64,000 nucleotides of DNA from Cristatella mucedo (lineage: Eukaryota > Bryozoa > Phylactolaemata > Cristatellidae), in NCBI GenBank assembly GCA_009760855.2, contig WPIO01000001.1, positions 9,668,001 to 9,732,000 on the forward strand, read 5' to 3'. Under the pieces are notes generated by a model that was not told the origin of the DNA, searched no databases, and saw nothing but the letters and a program-made list of their open reading frames with translations. The position numbers and the translations under genes were made by a program. Below, piece by piece: positions 58,101 through 64,000 of this stretch. Each line of letters starts with the position of its first letter. Position 1 is the first letter of the stretch.

Positions 58101-61100
58101 TGATAGATCGGAGGGAGACTGAGCAGCAGAGACGAGGCAGATATTCTCGTACGGACAGCATCGATGTCAATAGTCTTGAGGTTTTGTGATTCACGGGTGA
58201 TTTTAGAGGAGGGGAGGAGGGCACACATTGTAGACTGAATGAGATGTGCATGTGGTCAGATAAGCAGGATTTGGTAATAATTGGTGATGACAAATGCAGC
58301 AGTATGGGAAATTTTTGTAGTGAGCTGGGCGACTCGCTTGCATTTGTAAAATTTGTAATGAAAAAAATTAGCAGATTTAGATACCACATTTGCATAGCGG
58401 CAGAAGAGCCTAAATGGCTATTACCCTGCTTGCGGTTGGCAATAAAGGATCGCCCACTGCAGGATTCGACCCTACTCGTGCAGTCAAAGTCGGTGCAGTG
58501 GTGTGAACTCCATTGCCAAAGCCGTGATGCACGAGTCGTTTGCAAATTTGGTAGTTTTACATGTTTGCTCTGGACCAAAAGAAACTCATTTGGGCCTAGA
58601 GGGCAAGGTCTTGTATTAAGATACACAGCTCTATTTATTGACAATGAACTTATTGAGATGATTCCCTCTGAGCTCTCTTAGATAGATAGACTCGATGATG
58701 ATGGCACACTTCACTTGGAAGTGAGCTGCACTTACCTTTAATCATTTTATGACTGGGCCTCACACATTACATGGCTGAAAGCAGATGTAGGGCATTATAT
58801 ATAACTCGTTTATATATAAAATTCATTTATATAGCGCCCCAAGAGAACTTAATCTCTATTCAGGCACTTCACATATGCCTCGGGGCTCGAGCCCATGACC
58901 TCAGTCAGACCTTGGTCGGGGCGAGCACCTTAACCGCTAGACCAAACCAGCTCGGTGCATTATGGCTCAAGCCAGGCTGTGACAGTTGCATAATGTAAAA
59001 CATCGCATGACTTTTGACATGTCTGCTTCTGCCTCGCCATGCAAGTTCTGCTTGCTGAGATCTATGCTCGGCACACTCCGGTAGTGAGATGACTATGGCC
59101 GAAGTAGCAAGTAAAAGATAAAGTAAAGAGCAGCTGATTCTACAGCCTCGTGTCGGCAGAAGAGCCTGTGTGGCTTTCGGCCCTTTTGCGGCTGGCCCTG
59201 CAAATAATTGCCTGCTGCAGAACTTGAACCTGTGACCCGAATCGTTAAGTGCTGTGAGGTCACGTGTGACATGGTGCCTGAATTTGCACACGGGCGGTTG
59301 AGCTTTTGAGTAATAGTTTGGCCCTTTCGCGCTAGTCCTGTGACAGACAAAGACTATACCCCAGGGTGCGATCTGCAACAGCGGCGGCTGGTGGTGTAAG
59401 CTCAGCGTTTGTAACTCGAGCGAGTGCAAGCCGGGCAAAGACAGCTGAACCGACCAATGAAGCCTCGCTTGGGAGCTCTGAGCGGTTACAGTAGTTTTCC
59501 TTCGGCTAGGGGAGAGAACACGTTGGCCTTTGGGAAATGGGCTGCAGCACCGACGGCAAGCCGTTCTGTATAAGCTGGCTTATTCTGCACTTGAAATTCT
59601 TGCATGCTTATGCGTGATCAGCCGTGCAAGTGTGCGCGTGCGTGCCCTTGCCACTGGTGAGCCCTTTTGCATGTATGCATGCGCTCCTGAGCACTTGCCT
59701 GGTGGCTATGGACAGCAGAATCAAACGAATCCTGCTAGCGCCGTAGGACTGCCGTCCATCGTTTCGCATAGTGCCACTAATGAGGAGAGCTGAACTCAGC
59801 GTACGGCTTCGTGCTTGCGTTTACCTGTACGGCTTCGTGCTTGCGTTTACCTGTACGGCTTCGTGCTTGCGTTTACCTGTACGGCTTCGTGCTTGCATTT
59901 ACCTTAGCCGTGATGCTTTCACGACCTCGGGACCGAGGTCGTGGGTTCCTGCGGTGGGCGATCCTTTATCGCCACTGCAAGCAGTGGTGATAGCCGTAAA
60001 GGCTCTTCTGTTGCTATACAAAAAGAGGCTGCTTAATCAGTTAGGATTTTTTTAACCTGCCAGTTGCCTTCACAAGATTAAATTTAGTTCCTGGGGTCGT
60101 TTGGATGCAATCCTTGAGCACAGACTGGCAGGGACTAGCAGAACAGGTCACTCAATGCCTGGGAAGGCTTATTAGCTAGTGGCATCATGACTTTGCCTCG
60201 AGGCTTGTGCTACGGTGATAAGCGCATACCTTCACGATCGTTGCACAGTCTGAGAGTAAAGCAATCAAACTCGCTGGACTAGTGAAGTCACATCTTCCTG
60301 GTTGTCTTGCCGATGCCTGGCCCGGCAGCCGACTGATGCCGAGTTGCTGGTTTAGGATAGTCATAGAAATATTGCCGGGCTGGTTAGGACCAGTGGTTTA
60401 GGTGCTCTCCTCGACCAAGATCTGGCCAAGGTCGTGGGCTCGAGCCCTGTGACTTATGTGAAGTGCCTGAATAGAGATTAAGTTCTCTCAAGGTGCTATA
60501 CAAGCGAATTATATATTTTTTTAAATTTTTAAATATCTCATCTCTCCAAGAGGGTCTCTAAGCTAAACCGGCTTGCTGTCCTCTCCAGATCAACGTTGGC
60601 CTTTTTTTATCGAACGACAGCTGTGGCACCACATAAGCTGTTGTTGAAGATGCAATGAGATATATTCTTGTCTGTTGTATAACTGTCGCCTGGATGCACT
60701 TTTAATGCTGACAAGGCACAGTGATGACAGTACCTTGGGTGAGGTATTATTATATACATTTTTCTTTGAAGCTTATCATATTTCTTTTCATCTTTCAATC
60801 GAAAGTGATCGCCAGGTAGCTTCTGTACGGATTGCTGTGCTGATAAGGTTCTCGCGGCCGGCATCCTGCTGTACCCTTGTTATTTTGATTGGCTAGAAGT
60901 CTCGGCAGTCAGTCCATTGTGTTGCCATAACCTTGAAAGGTCAAAGCCACAGCTTAAGCCCTTTTATTGAAGTACAAATATGTGCAGCTGGCTTTTGTCA
61001 ATTGAGAGCAACCTTTAATTCCTGGTTGTGCCTGGTTAATGGAAGGTATTAGTAGGACCTTTATTTAGACAGGAAGTATACAGCCACCATGCAATTGACA

Positions 61101-61450
61101 CCTCTTGAGACACTGGAGAGGCCCTAGTTCGTTGGAGTGAGACTGACTATGGCTAATCAGGTTCAGCCTTGTGTACAAGGAATCTATGCATGACATGGGT
61201 TGCTGCCATCGATTGTTGATTGATTTTCCATTGATTGTGCATGTTCATCTCGATGCTTCATTATGAACTCACCTGGCCATGCTTGGTGCAGCTGGCTTGT
61301 GGATGACCTTTATGTGAGCTGTTCTGTTGGGTTAATTATGCAAGGAATTACGATGGTCATTCAGCCAGCTTAACATATAAAGAGAACATTGTGTGCATGT
61401 GAGTGTGCACACTTGTGTGTATTTGTGTGTGTGTGTGTGTGCATGTGCGC

Positions 61451-61532
<82 letters not shown>

Positions 61533-62742
61533 GTGTGTGTGAGAACTGATATACTGGTATGTGTAATCGCTGATATACTGCTTCTTGAAATCCCGAGAAA
61601 TCATCGCATATGATGCTTACACTTTTGCTTCCGACTGGTTATTCTTGGTGTTCAGAGTGCAAAAGTGCTAGTGGCTATATTAACTTGCGATAAGTCTGAT
61701 CAAAGTGCACCACACAGCTGCTTTGGTGACTCCCAGTGGCAAATTAAATTAGACCTTGCATTCAATATTCACAATATCAACCTTTTTTCCCTGAGATTTT
61801 CATGCTGATTTTTGATTTCTGGATTGGCTAGCAAGCTAGCTGCCGGTTCGTCACATGGTGAAACTACTGATGTGCTTCTAATAATTAAAACTCTTCCCGA
61901 GCCGTCGGTGCTTCGAACTAAGCTGATCTGCTGGTCGGAGATCTTGTAGTTACTGTTGTGGCTTATATTGCCACAAGAGCTGTAAGAAGTAGCTCATCTT
62001 ACAACCTAGCTGTCAGTGTCTGTACATAATGCTTACACCTCAGCCATTCTAGTTGACTTTCGAGAGTGAGAGGAATAGTGTGTGTGTGTGTCGATCGACA
62101 TCGGGTAGTCGATATAGAGAGCAACAGTGTGCACATGTCTTTGTTTAATGAGTTCTAGTCCATGGGCCTGTCCAGAACTGCCTTGGTGTAGGTGTACGAT
62201 TACTATCTTGACCATGCAGCCGGTGCACAATGCTTAGCCAGCTGCCTCTCTTGTTTGCTTGGTGGAGCCGGCCTGGTGGACTGTTGATCTTTTGTGGTCA
62301 CACTGGCTAATCAAATTGTTCGTGCTTCGGGGGGGGGGGGTTGTCTGCTGCCATGTAGGGCATCCAGCAGATAGCTACCATGCTGTAGATTGGACGACTG
62401 AGTTGAGCATTGCAGACTTGATCTGCTTTTAATCATCAGCTGGTATTCATTGGTTTTACTTTTGTGTCCTGGCCTCAACTTTTCTTGTTGCTTATTGTCA
62501 GAGGCAATACTTGGTATCTCCAAAGTATTTTCCTAATTTGTTGAGACATTCTTTTCTTGTTTCTCTGGCATCCATGTCATCGTGTCTAGGCTGTATTCGA
62601 AGCATATGAACCTTTAATTCAACTAGGTCCTTGAACTTTGATCTCTTTGGTAGGAAAAAATAGCACCCAGTCCACCTCCACTGTGCAAGCTTCTGGCCCG
62701 TGGCGTCTCAGCAAGAGGACTAAGAGAAAGCAGATAGATCAA

Positions 62743-62796
<54 letters not shown>

Positions 62797-64000
62797 ATGC
62801 GAGCGTGCGTGTGCTCATGCACATGCATGGGCACACGTGTTTGAGTGTGTGTGTGTGTTGTGTGTGAGAGACAAAGAAATGAAAAGATGGTATGTTTTAT
62901 GATGAGTTTATTTAACTAGTGGTATTGTTTGCCCCTTTTCTTTTGCAGGTCTATGGTAAATGCGAATGCACCCACAATACTCGTGGTCTGAACTGTGAGC
63001 AGTGTCAGGAGTTCTACAACGATCTTCCATGGAAGCCTGCACGAGGTTCTCAAACCAATACATGTAAAAGTGAGTATGAATGCCGCCCAATTCTTTGGCT
63101 GGCTTTCACTTTATAATGTTTGCCAAGAAAGATTTGGATATTTCAGAGCAGTTCGAGGCGAGGCATAGCTGATACTAGTGTTTTGCTTTCATGGAAGCCG
63201 TGTCACACTCTATTTAGTGCAGTTCGGTACAATACATCTGCTTGTATGGTAGCACACACGTGCACCACTTTCGGCCTTAGTCTTCAACAACCAGCTTTTT
63301 TTGTAGCCTAAAACTGATGTTTGGCTGTAATTACGTATTGTCTAGACATCATTGCTGAGGAGGCTGTAGGCACGGTTCTGTTTCTTGGTCTTTGCTCCTA
63401 GTCATTATTCATATGTGACCTGTTGTCTTCAAAGAAGTCTTGTGAGCTAGGTCGAAAATTGTGCTGACCGATCAGATTCCCTCATGCTTTTCAACGTTTC
63501 GTATTTTGGAAATTACGCAACTATCCGGTAATGGTTGGCTGAATCTATAAAAAAAAAACATAATTCATTTGTATAGCACTCTAAGAGAACTAAATCTCTA
63601 TTCAGGCACTTCACATAGGCCGTGGGGCTCGAGCCCACGACTTCGGCCATCAAGTAACTTGACCTTGATTGGGGTGAGCACCTTAGCCACTGGGCCAAAC
63701 TAGAAAGTCACATTCCGTGACTAGCATTGGAATAAACCTTATCACTTATTTTAGATTGAGCTGTACATCAAGGGCAAGCGACAGAATGGTTTCTATGTAT
63801 GTGTAATCACTAGCTCGCACCAGAGCACTGTTGATCTGCATTCATGCTGCAGGTGCATTAAACTTTGTGATAGACCTGCTACAGAGGTCTGCATTAGTAA
63901 ACATCTCAAGTTTCTAGCCGTCTGCAAAGTTGCTTTGTGAAGTTCTAATTGTCAAAGATTGAGCGTTCGCATTTTGGCCATTCAACTATTTCTTCTCTTT
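32631..64000 (+). CDS. LAMB1: Laminin subunit beta (beta-1-like), 5' part; continues beyond the window
   Basis: Exons 32631-32706, 42889-43448, 54431-54548, 55320-55477 and 62949-63069 give 344 residues plus one base. Laminin beta joins alpha and gamma chains in a secreted heterotrimer that builds basement membranes. Residues 1-30 are a signal peptide (Leu run 11-16, likely cleavage after SAHA). About 40-280 form the LN domain that drives network polymerisation: [94 protein letters not shown] module 1 follows with all eight cysteines (281, 283, 290, 309, 311, 320, 323, 343). Junction phases agree throughout. It is closest to human LAMB1 from memory of the family; paralogue assignment (beta-1 versus a single invertebrate beta) is inference. 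Confidence 0.96.
33060..33125 (+). mobile_element. LINE-A 3'-tail remnant
   Basis: gatgtaaagtgcctagaaagagacaggtcgctgaggtgctatacaaatgtatt matches the LINE-A/SINE-B terminal hairpin with a few changes. Confidence 0.75.
33426..33457. repeat. (GT)n microsatellite
   Basis: About 16 GT units. Confidence 0.97.
33458..34897. other. Intron 1 sequence, nothing recognised
   Basis: Short frames on the plus strand (up to 110 codons) overlap one another and have no family motif. Confidence 0.45.
34898..35031 (-). mobile_element. SINE-B copy
   Basis: Minus strand: tggtttggtgcagtggtcaatgagcttgc, ggctcgagcccgtgg-like B box, tail ctgaatagaggttacgttctcttagggcactgtacaaatgaatt. Confidence 0.9.
35462..35620 (-). 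mobile_element. SINE-A copy
   Basis: Minus strand: tgggtcttagcccaggggtaaggtgctcgctctttacg, B box tgtgggttcaagtcc, cactgccagtgttgg body, and a tail ending gctgttgaatcagcta. Confidence 0.92.
35621..38304. other. Intron 1 sequence, nothing recognised
   Basis: Several 60-90 codon frames exist on both strands without motifs. Short homopolymers at about 36240 and 37529 are the only structure noted. Confidence 0.4.
38305..38393. repeat. (CA)n microsatellite with CGCA interruptions
   Basis: About 44 dinucleotide units, broken by cgca/cgcacgca variants. Confidence 0.98.
38711..38857 (+). mobile_element. SINE-A copy with palindromic head
   Basis: ggtgcttgctacccacgacctcggtcgtgggttcgaatcc, then the standard body and tail (gctatacaaatgaggctgctaaatcagcta). 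cccacgacctcggtcgtggg at 38734-38753 is a perfect palindrome. Confidence 0.92.
38858..41093. other. Intron 1 sequence, nothing firmly recognised
   Basis: GC-richer DNA with frames up to 137 codons on the plus strand, none resembling a known protein. A G-run lies at about 39923. A short perfect 10-bp inverted repeat (gccccctgac ... gtcagggggc) lies at 39241-39284. It could hide an old retroelement, but no diagnostic motif is visible. Confidence 0.35.
41094..41230 (+). mobile_element. SINE-A copy with deleted head
   Basis: tgatggcacactaggtaatgaggtcgtgggctcgaatcctgcagtgggcgatcc runs directly into the body. The region between A box and B box is shorter than in other copies. Confidence 0.88.
41400..41840 (+). 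mobile_element. LINE-A RT fragment (internal)
   Basis: The plus frame has [49 protein letters not shown], then, after frameshifts, [11 protein letters not shown] and [10 protein letters not shown]. It starts near the YADD-proximal region and has neither the catalytic box nor the 3' end. Confidence 0.87.
41882..42038 (-). mobile_element. SINE-A copy
   Basis: Minus strand: tagcccagaaggtaaggtgctcgctctaaacgaccaaggtcgtgggttcgactcc, then body and tail ending aatgaggctattaaatcggcta. Confidence 0.92.
42185..42312 (+). mobile_element. SINE-B copy with degraded head
   Basis: gttgtgggctcgagcccgtggcatatgtgaaatgcctgaatagagattaagttctctttgggggctgtacacatgaatta. The A-box part is not clear. Confidence 0.85.
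42313..42888. other. 3' end of laminin intron 1, nothing recognised
   Basis: Unique sequence up to the exon 2 acceptor (ctgctcgttctgtcctAG). Confidence 0.6.
42889..43448 (+). CDS. LAMB1: Laminin beta exon 2 (most of the LN domain)
   Basis: 560 nt, phase 1 start, phase 0 end (GAA GGA GAG|GTAGGC). Encodes residues 26-212, from the predicted signal cleavage region (SAHA|ITPDD) through [82 protein letters not shown] and [15 protein letters not shown] content and third-position GC bias are high compared with the flanking introns. Confidence 0.97.
43901..43990 (+). mobile_element. LINE-A 3'-terminal fragment
   Basis: caaatgtaaagcgcctagaacgagattgagttctctgagggcacttcatcaag followed by an (ATT)n-type tail. 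Only about 90 bp of the element. Confidence 0.9.
44515..44905 (-). mobile_element. LINE-B internal fragment with deletion
   Basis: Minus strand: [34 protein letters not shown] (44515-44690). These join directly to sequence equivalent to the RT region before the YADD box (ggataggacttgaccaccac...aatcgttcaagtagg, 44730-44905). The part between is missing. Confidence 0.8.
44915..45050 (-). mobile_element. SINE-A copy
   Basis: Minus strand: ctaggtaaggcagttgcttatcaggacctcggtcccgaggtcgtggcttcgaatc, shortened body, and a tail ending aatgaggtttttaaatcagctaa. It starts right after the LINE-B fragment. Confidence 0.85.
45783..46330 (-). mobile_element. LINE-A-related 3' end (diverged 3' UTR)
   Basis: (ATT)n and a well-preserved terminal hairpin (gcgccctcagagaacttaatctctttctaggcgctttaca). 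A 3' UTR unlike the other copies follows. At about 46260-46300, ctcgaagtcgattcgatgcttaatta matches the HRIDFE region of the relic at 16790-18445. Confidence 0.65.
46477..46539. repeat. (GA)n microsatellite
   Basis: About 31 GA units. Confidence 0.98.
46799..47880 (-). mobile_element. LINE-A copy, old, interrupted by SINE-B
   Basis: The (ATT)n tail and degraded terminal hairpin (46799-46870) precede a 3' UTR and an RT C-terminal region on the minus strand (47290-47830). That region is equivalent to LHWLP..Q.IDF, HFTTA-type and N(N/D)LKEDKT stretches, with many stops. A plus-strand SINE-B sits at 47157-47285. Confidence 0.8.
47157..47285 (+). mobile_element. SINE-B copy inserted in LINE-A
   Basis: ggtttggcccaggagtagggtgcttgcc ... 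gttgggctcgagcgctgcctcatgtaaagtgcctggatggagccgatgttctcttagggtgctatgtaaatgac. It interrupts the LINE-A copy, so it is younger. Confidence 0.85.
47881..49204. other. Intron 2 sequence, nothing recognised
   Basis: A short pyrimidine-rich block (48595-48655) and a C-run (about 49013-49025) only. Confidence 0.45.
49205..50612 (+). mobile_element. LINE-B copy, longest plus-strand copy, defective
   Basis: RT core from [19 protein letters not shown] (49270-49320), then the [15 protein letters not shown]-type region (49540-49590), and GSPQGSILS-like sequence (about 49660). The catalytic region then jumps from RIGYQF to FKPSES, so [10 protein letters not shown] is deleted (about 49765). The C-terminus (SLSKIRD, FRLDCCN, PVDQQIE-like) and 3' UTR follow, ending acagacggagat at 50612. 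Many stops. Confidence 0.9.
50627..50774 (-). mobile_element. SINE-B copy next to the LINE-B 3' end
   Basis: Minus strand: ctggtttggcccagtggttacagtgctcgccccgatcgtggtcaag ... gagggctcgagccctgtgac, tail aatagagattaagttatctcagggcgatatacaaat. Confidence 0.9.
50775..53035. other. Intron 2 sequence, nothing recognised
   Basis: 2.3 kb without repeats of the families above and without motif-bearing frames. Confidence 0.45.
53036..53182 (-). mobile_element. SINE-A copy, diverged, head-to-head with the next
   Basis: Minus strand: gcccaggggcaagtgcagc near 53182-53165, then a poor B-box region, gcaccacgcaattttttattcccc, and a tail ending aatgaggaattttcaaatttcagctaat. Confidence 0.7.
53183..53393 (+). 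mobile_element. SINE-A copy with partially triplicated tail
   Basis: gtcttaggcccaggaggtaaggtgcttgctcttcacgacccaggtcgtgggttctggtcc, then the body. The tail segment atttaaagctcttctgctgctatacaaatgaggctg is present twice in tandem after a partial first copy. Confidence 0.93.
53394..54430. other. End of intron 2, nothing recognised
   Basis: Unique sequence. The exon 3 acceptor is ctctcttgcAG. Confidence 0.5.
54431..54548 (+). CDS. LAMB1: Laminin beta exon 3 (LN domain)
   Basis: 118 nt, starting phase 0 with [16 protein letters not shown] and continuing [21 protein letters not shown]. It ends in the first base of a Gly codon (CTC G|GCAAGT). The next exon restores Gly-Asp-Asp-Leu-Leu-Asp, aligned with human LGDNLLD, so the donor must be GC. 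Confidence 0.96.
54549..55319 (+). other. LAMB1: Laminin beta intron 3, a GC-AG intron
   Basis: Short (771 bp) intron with donor GCAAGT and acceptor gtgtAG. About 54870-55200 is almost pure pyrimidine on the sense strand, with a perfect (CT)n core. A strong-looking but frame-breaking acceptor, ttttctcccAG, ends at 55204. Confidence 0.93.
54870..55200 (+). repeat. Long CT-rich tract with (CT)n core (about 55049-55098)
   Basis: Over 300 nt that is predominantly C and T, made of tctc, cttcc and ctctt variants around about 25 perfect CT units. Confidence 0.95.
55320..55477 (+). CDS. LAMB1: Laminin beta exon 4 (end of LN, start of LE1)
   Basis: 158 nt, phase 1 start, phase 0 end. Encodes [26 protein letters not shown], then LE1 cysteines in [10 protein letters not shown], ending NPDM|GTAGGT. 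The YYYA.YDMVVRG.C.CYGHAS block is a laminin beta signature. Confidence 0.97.
55877..58680 (-). mobile_element. LINE-A, longest copy (about 2.8 kb), broken
   Basis: Minus strand, 3' to 5': (ATT)n and terminal hairpin (55877-55950), 3' UTR, RT C-terminus, [10 protein letters not shown] with intact YADD (56939-56950), [10 protein letters not shown] (about 57018-57047), [15 protein letters not shown] and [14 protein letters not shown] (57090-57461), [17 protein letters not shown]. Next comes the RT-EN linker (57513-58097, including DEFAPPTKR) and a probable endonuclease end with SDHMHISF (58100-58350). After a SINE-A insertion, a further piece reaches about 58680. Stops and frameshifts separate these parts, so it is not an active copy. 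CR1/L2-like by motif. Confidence 0.92.
58368..58473 (-). mobile_element. SINE-A fragment inserted in LINE-A
   Basis: Minus strand: gggtcgaatcctgcagtgggcgatcctttattgccaaccgcaagcagg body, and a tail ending gctatgcaaatgtggtatctaaatctgctaat. The A-box half is missing. Confidence 0.87.
58819..58950 (-). mobile_element. SINE-B copy
   Basis: Minus strand: gctggtttggtctagcggttaaggtgctcgccccgaccaaggtctgactgaggtcatgggctcgagcccc, tail gcctgaatagagattaagttctcttggggcgctatataaatgaat. A very clean, probably young copy. Confidence 0.94.
59131..59250 (-). mobile_element. SINE-A copy, diverged
   Basis: Minus strand: gggtcacaggttcaagttctgcagcaggcaattatttgcagggcc, and a tail with cacgaggctgtagaatcagctg. The head is degraded. 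Confidence 0.75.
59801..59904. repeat. 26-bp tandem repeat, four copies
   Basis: The unit gtacggcttcgtgcttgcgtttacct occurs at 59801, 59827, 59853 and 59879. The first three are identical; the last has one change (gcgttt to gcattt). No spacers, so not CRISPR-like. Confidence 0.98.
59905..60048 (+). mobile_element. SINE-A copy with inverted-repeat head
   Basis: agccgtgatgctttcacgacctcgggaccgaggtcgtgggttcctgcggtgggcgatcc, then the standard body and tail. The B box is shortened. cacgacctcgg-ga-ccgaggtcgtg at 59920-59943 is a perfect inverted repeat. Confidence 0.9.
60376..60515 (+). mobile_element. SINE-B copy
   Basis: gggctggttaggaccagtggtttaggtgctctcctcgaccaagatctggccaaggtcgtgggctcgagccctgtg, tail aatagagattaagttctctcaaggtgctatacaagcgaatt. 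Confidence 0.93.
60516..61423. other. Intron 4 sequence, nothing recognised
   Basis: AT-rich just after the SINE tail, otherwise unremarkable. Confidence 0.5.
61424..61541. repeat. (GT)n microsatellite, interrupted
   Basis: About 55 GT-type units with gcatgtgcgcgtgc interruptions near the start. Confidence 0.98.
61542..62743. other. Intron 4 sequence, nothing recognised
   Basis: A G-run at about 62330-62340 is the only structure noted. Confidence 0.5.
62744..62794. repeat. (GT)n microsatellite
   Basis: About 25 GT units, followed by shorter GT-rich and purine/pyrimidine alternating sequence to 62870. Confidence 0.97.
62949..63069 (+). CDS. LAMB1: Laminin beta exon 5 (rest of LE1)
   Basis: 121 nt, phase 0 start (acceptor ccttttcttttgcAG), phase 1 end (AAA A|GTGAGT). 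Encodes [33 protein letters not shown]. This completes the eight-cysteine LE1 module started in exon 4. Confidence 0.97.
63070..64000 (+). other. LAMB1: Laminin beta intron 5, start
   Basis: Begins with donor GTGAGT and runs off the window. Contains a minus-strand SINE-B. The next exon should open with LE2 in phase 1 and lies outside. Confidence 0.9.
63560..63703 (-). mobile_element. SINE-B copy
   Basis: Minus strand: ctagtttggcccagtggctaaggtgctcaccccaatcaaggtcaag ... gtgggctcgagcccca, tail gaatagagatttagttctcttagagtgctatacaaatgaattat, ending in a T-run on the plus-strand complement. Confidence 0.93.

Larger units (their letters stand above)
55478..62948 (+). other. LAMB1: Laminin beta intron 4
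   Basis: 7.5-kb GT-AG intron containing the longest LINE-A copy, SINE-A and SINE-B copies, a 26-bp tandem repeat and two long (GT)n tracts. Confidence 0.93.

Noticed and set aside
59801-59904. CRISPR-like direct repeats
   Set aside because: Four tandem 26-bp units with no spacers, in an animal intron.
9165-63703. tRNA genes suggested by many B boxes (ggttcgaatcc / gggctcgagccc)
   Set aside because: They recur as heads of dispersed elements with a common body and tail, and lack a foldable acceptor stem or anticodon arm, so they are SINEs.
1-64000. A novel defence or mobile enzymatic system
   Set aside because: Apart from UBE2N, laminin beta and LINE RT remnants, no frame carries recognisable catalytic motifs. 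The window explains well as animal genes plus repeats.

Overview
The window is nuclear DNA of an animal, very probably an invertebrate. The evidence is spliced genes with GT(or GC)-AG introns, a laminin beta chain (basement-membrane proteins of this kind are metazoan), dense tRNA-derived SINEs, 5'-truncated CR1/L2-type LINEs, long (GA)n/(CA)n microsatellites, and a CpG-island promoter. I cannot name the species from the sequence. There are no bacterial-type operons, CRISPR arrays or functional RNA genes that I can support.

Two protein-coding genes are clear, both on the + strand. (1) A complete five-exon UBE2N/Ubc13 gene, coding exons between 4997 and 10240 (158 aa). It encodes the K63-specific ubiquitin-conjugating enzyme, with catalytic Cys88 and the HPN motif intact. 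It has a compact TATA-less promoter with YY1-like and ETS-like sites about 250 bp upstream. (2) The 5' part of a laminin beta-1-like gene. Its signal-peptide exon at 32631-32706 sits inside a strong CpG island (about 31.0-32.7 kb). It is followed by four exons (42889-43448, 54431-54548, 55320-55477, 62949-63069) that encode the whole LN (domain VI) and the first LE module. The gene runs off the right edge. Intron 3 of the laminin gene is a GC-AG intron containing a very long CT tract and a strong decoy acceptor.

Layout: 1-4.7 kb, LINE/SINE debris; 4.7-10.3 kb, UBE2N with one repeat insertion in each intron; 10.3-30 kb, a gene desert of degenerate LINE copies, SINEs and an inverted-repeat (foldback) element; 30-32.6 kb, minisatellite, (GA)n tracts and CpG island; 32.6-64 kb, laminin beta with 7.5-11 kb introns full of repeats, except the 771-bp intron 3.

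Repeats fall into a few home-made families. SINE-A has 17 recognisable copies, with a tRNA-like head and a tail ending in the motif CTATACAAATGAGGCTGTTAAA. SINE-B has 9 copies; its tail matches the 3' end of LINE-A. LINE-A is a CR1/L2-like RT with a YADD box, whose 3' end is a gcgcc-tagaaagagattgagttctctgagggcgc hairpin followed by (ATT)n. LINE-B is a related RT whose 3' end finishes ...acattacatt. All LINE copies seen are 5'-truncated or broken. UBE2N and laminin have no known direct functional link and appear to be independent neighbours. No convincing new enzymatic or defence system was found; the most interesting signals are the laminin intron 3 architecture, the SINE/LINE tail sharing and the foldback element.
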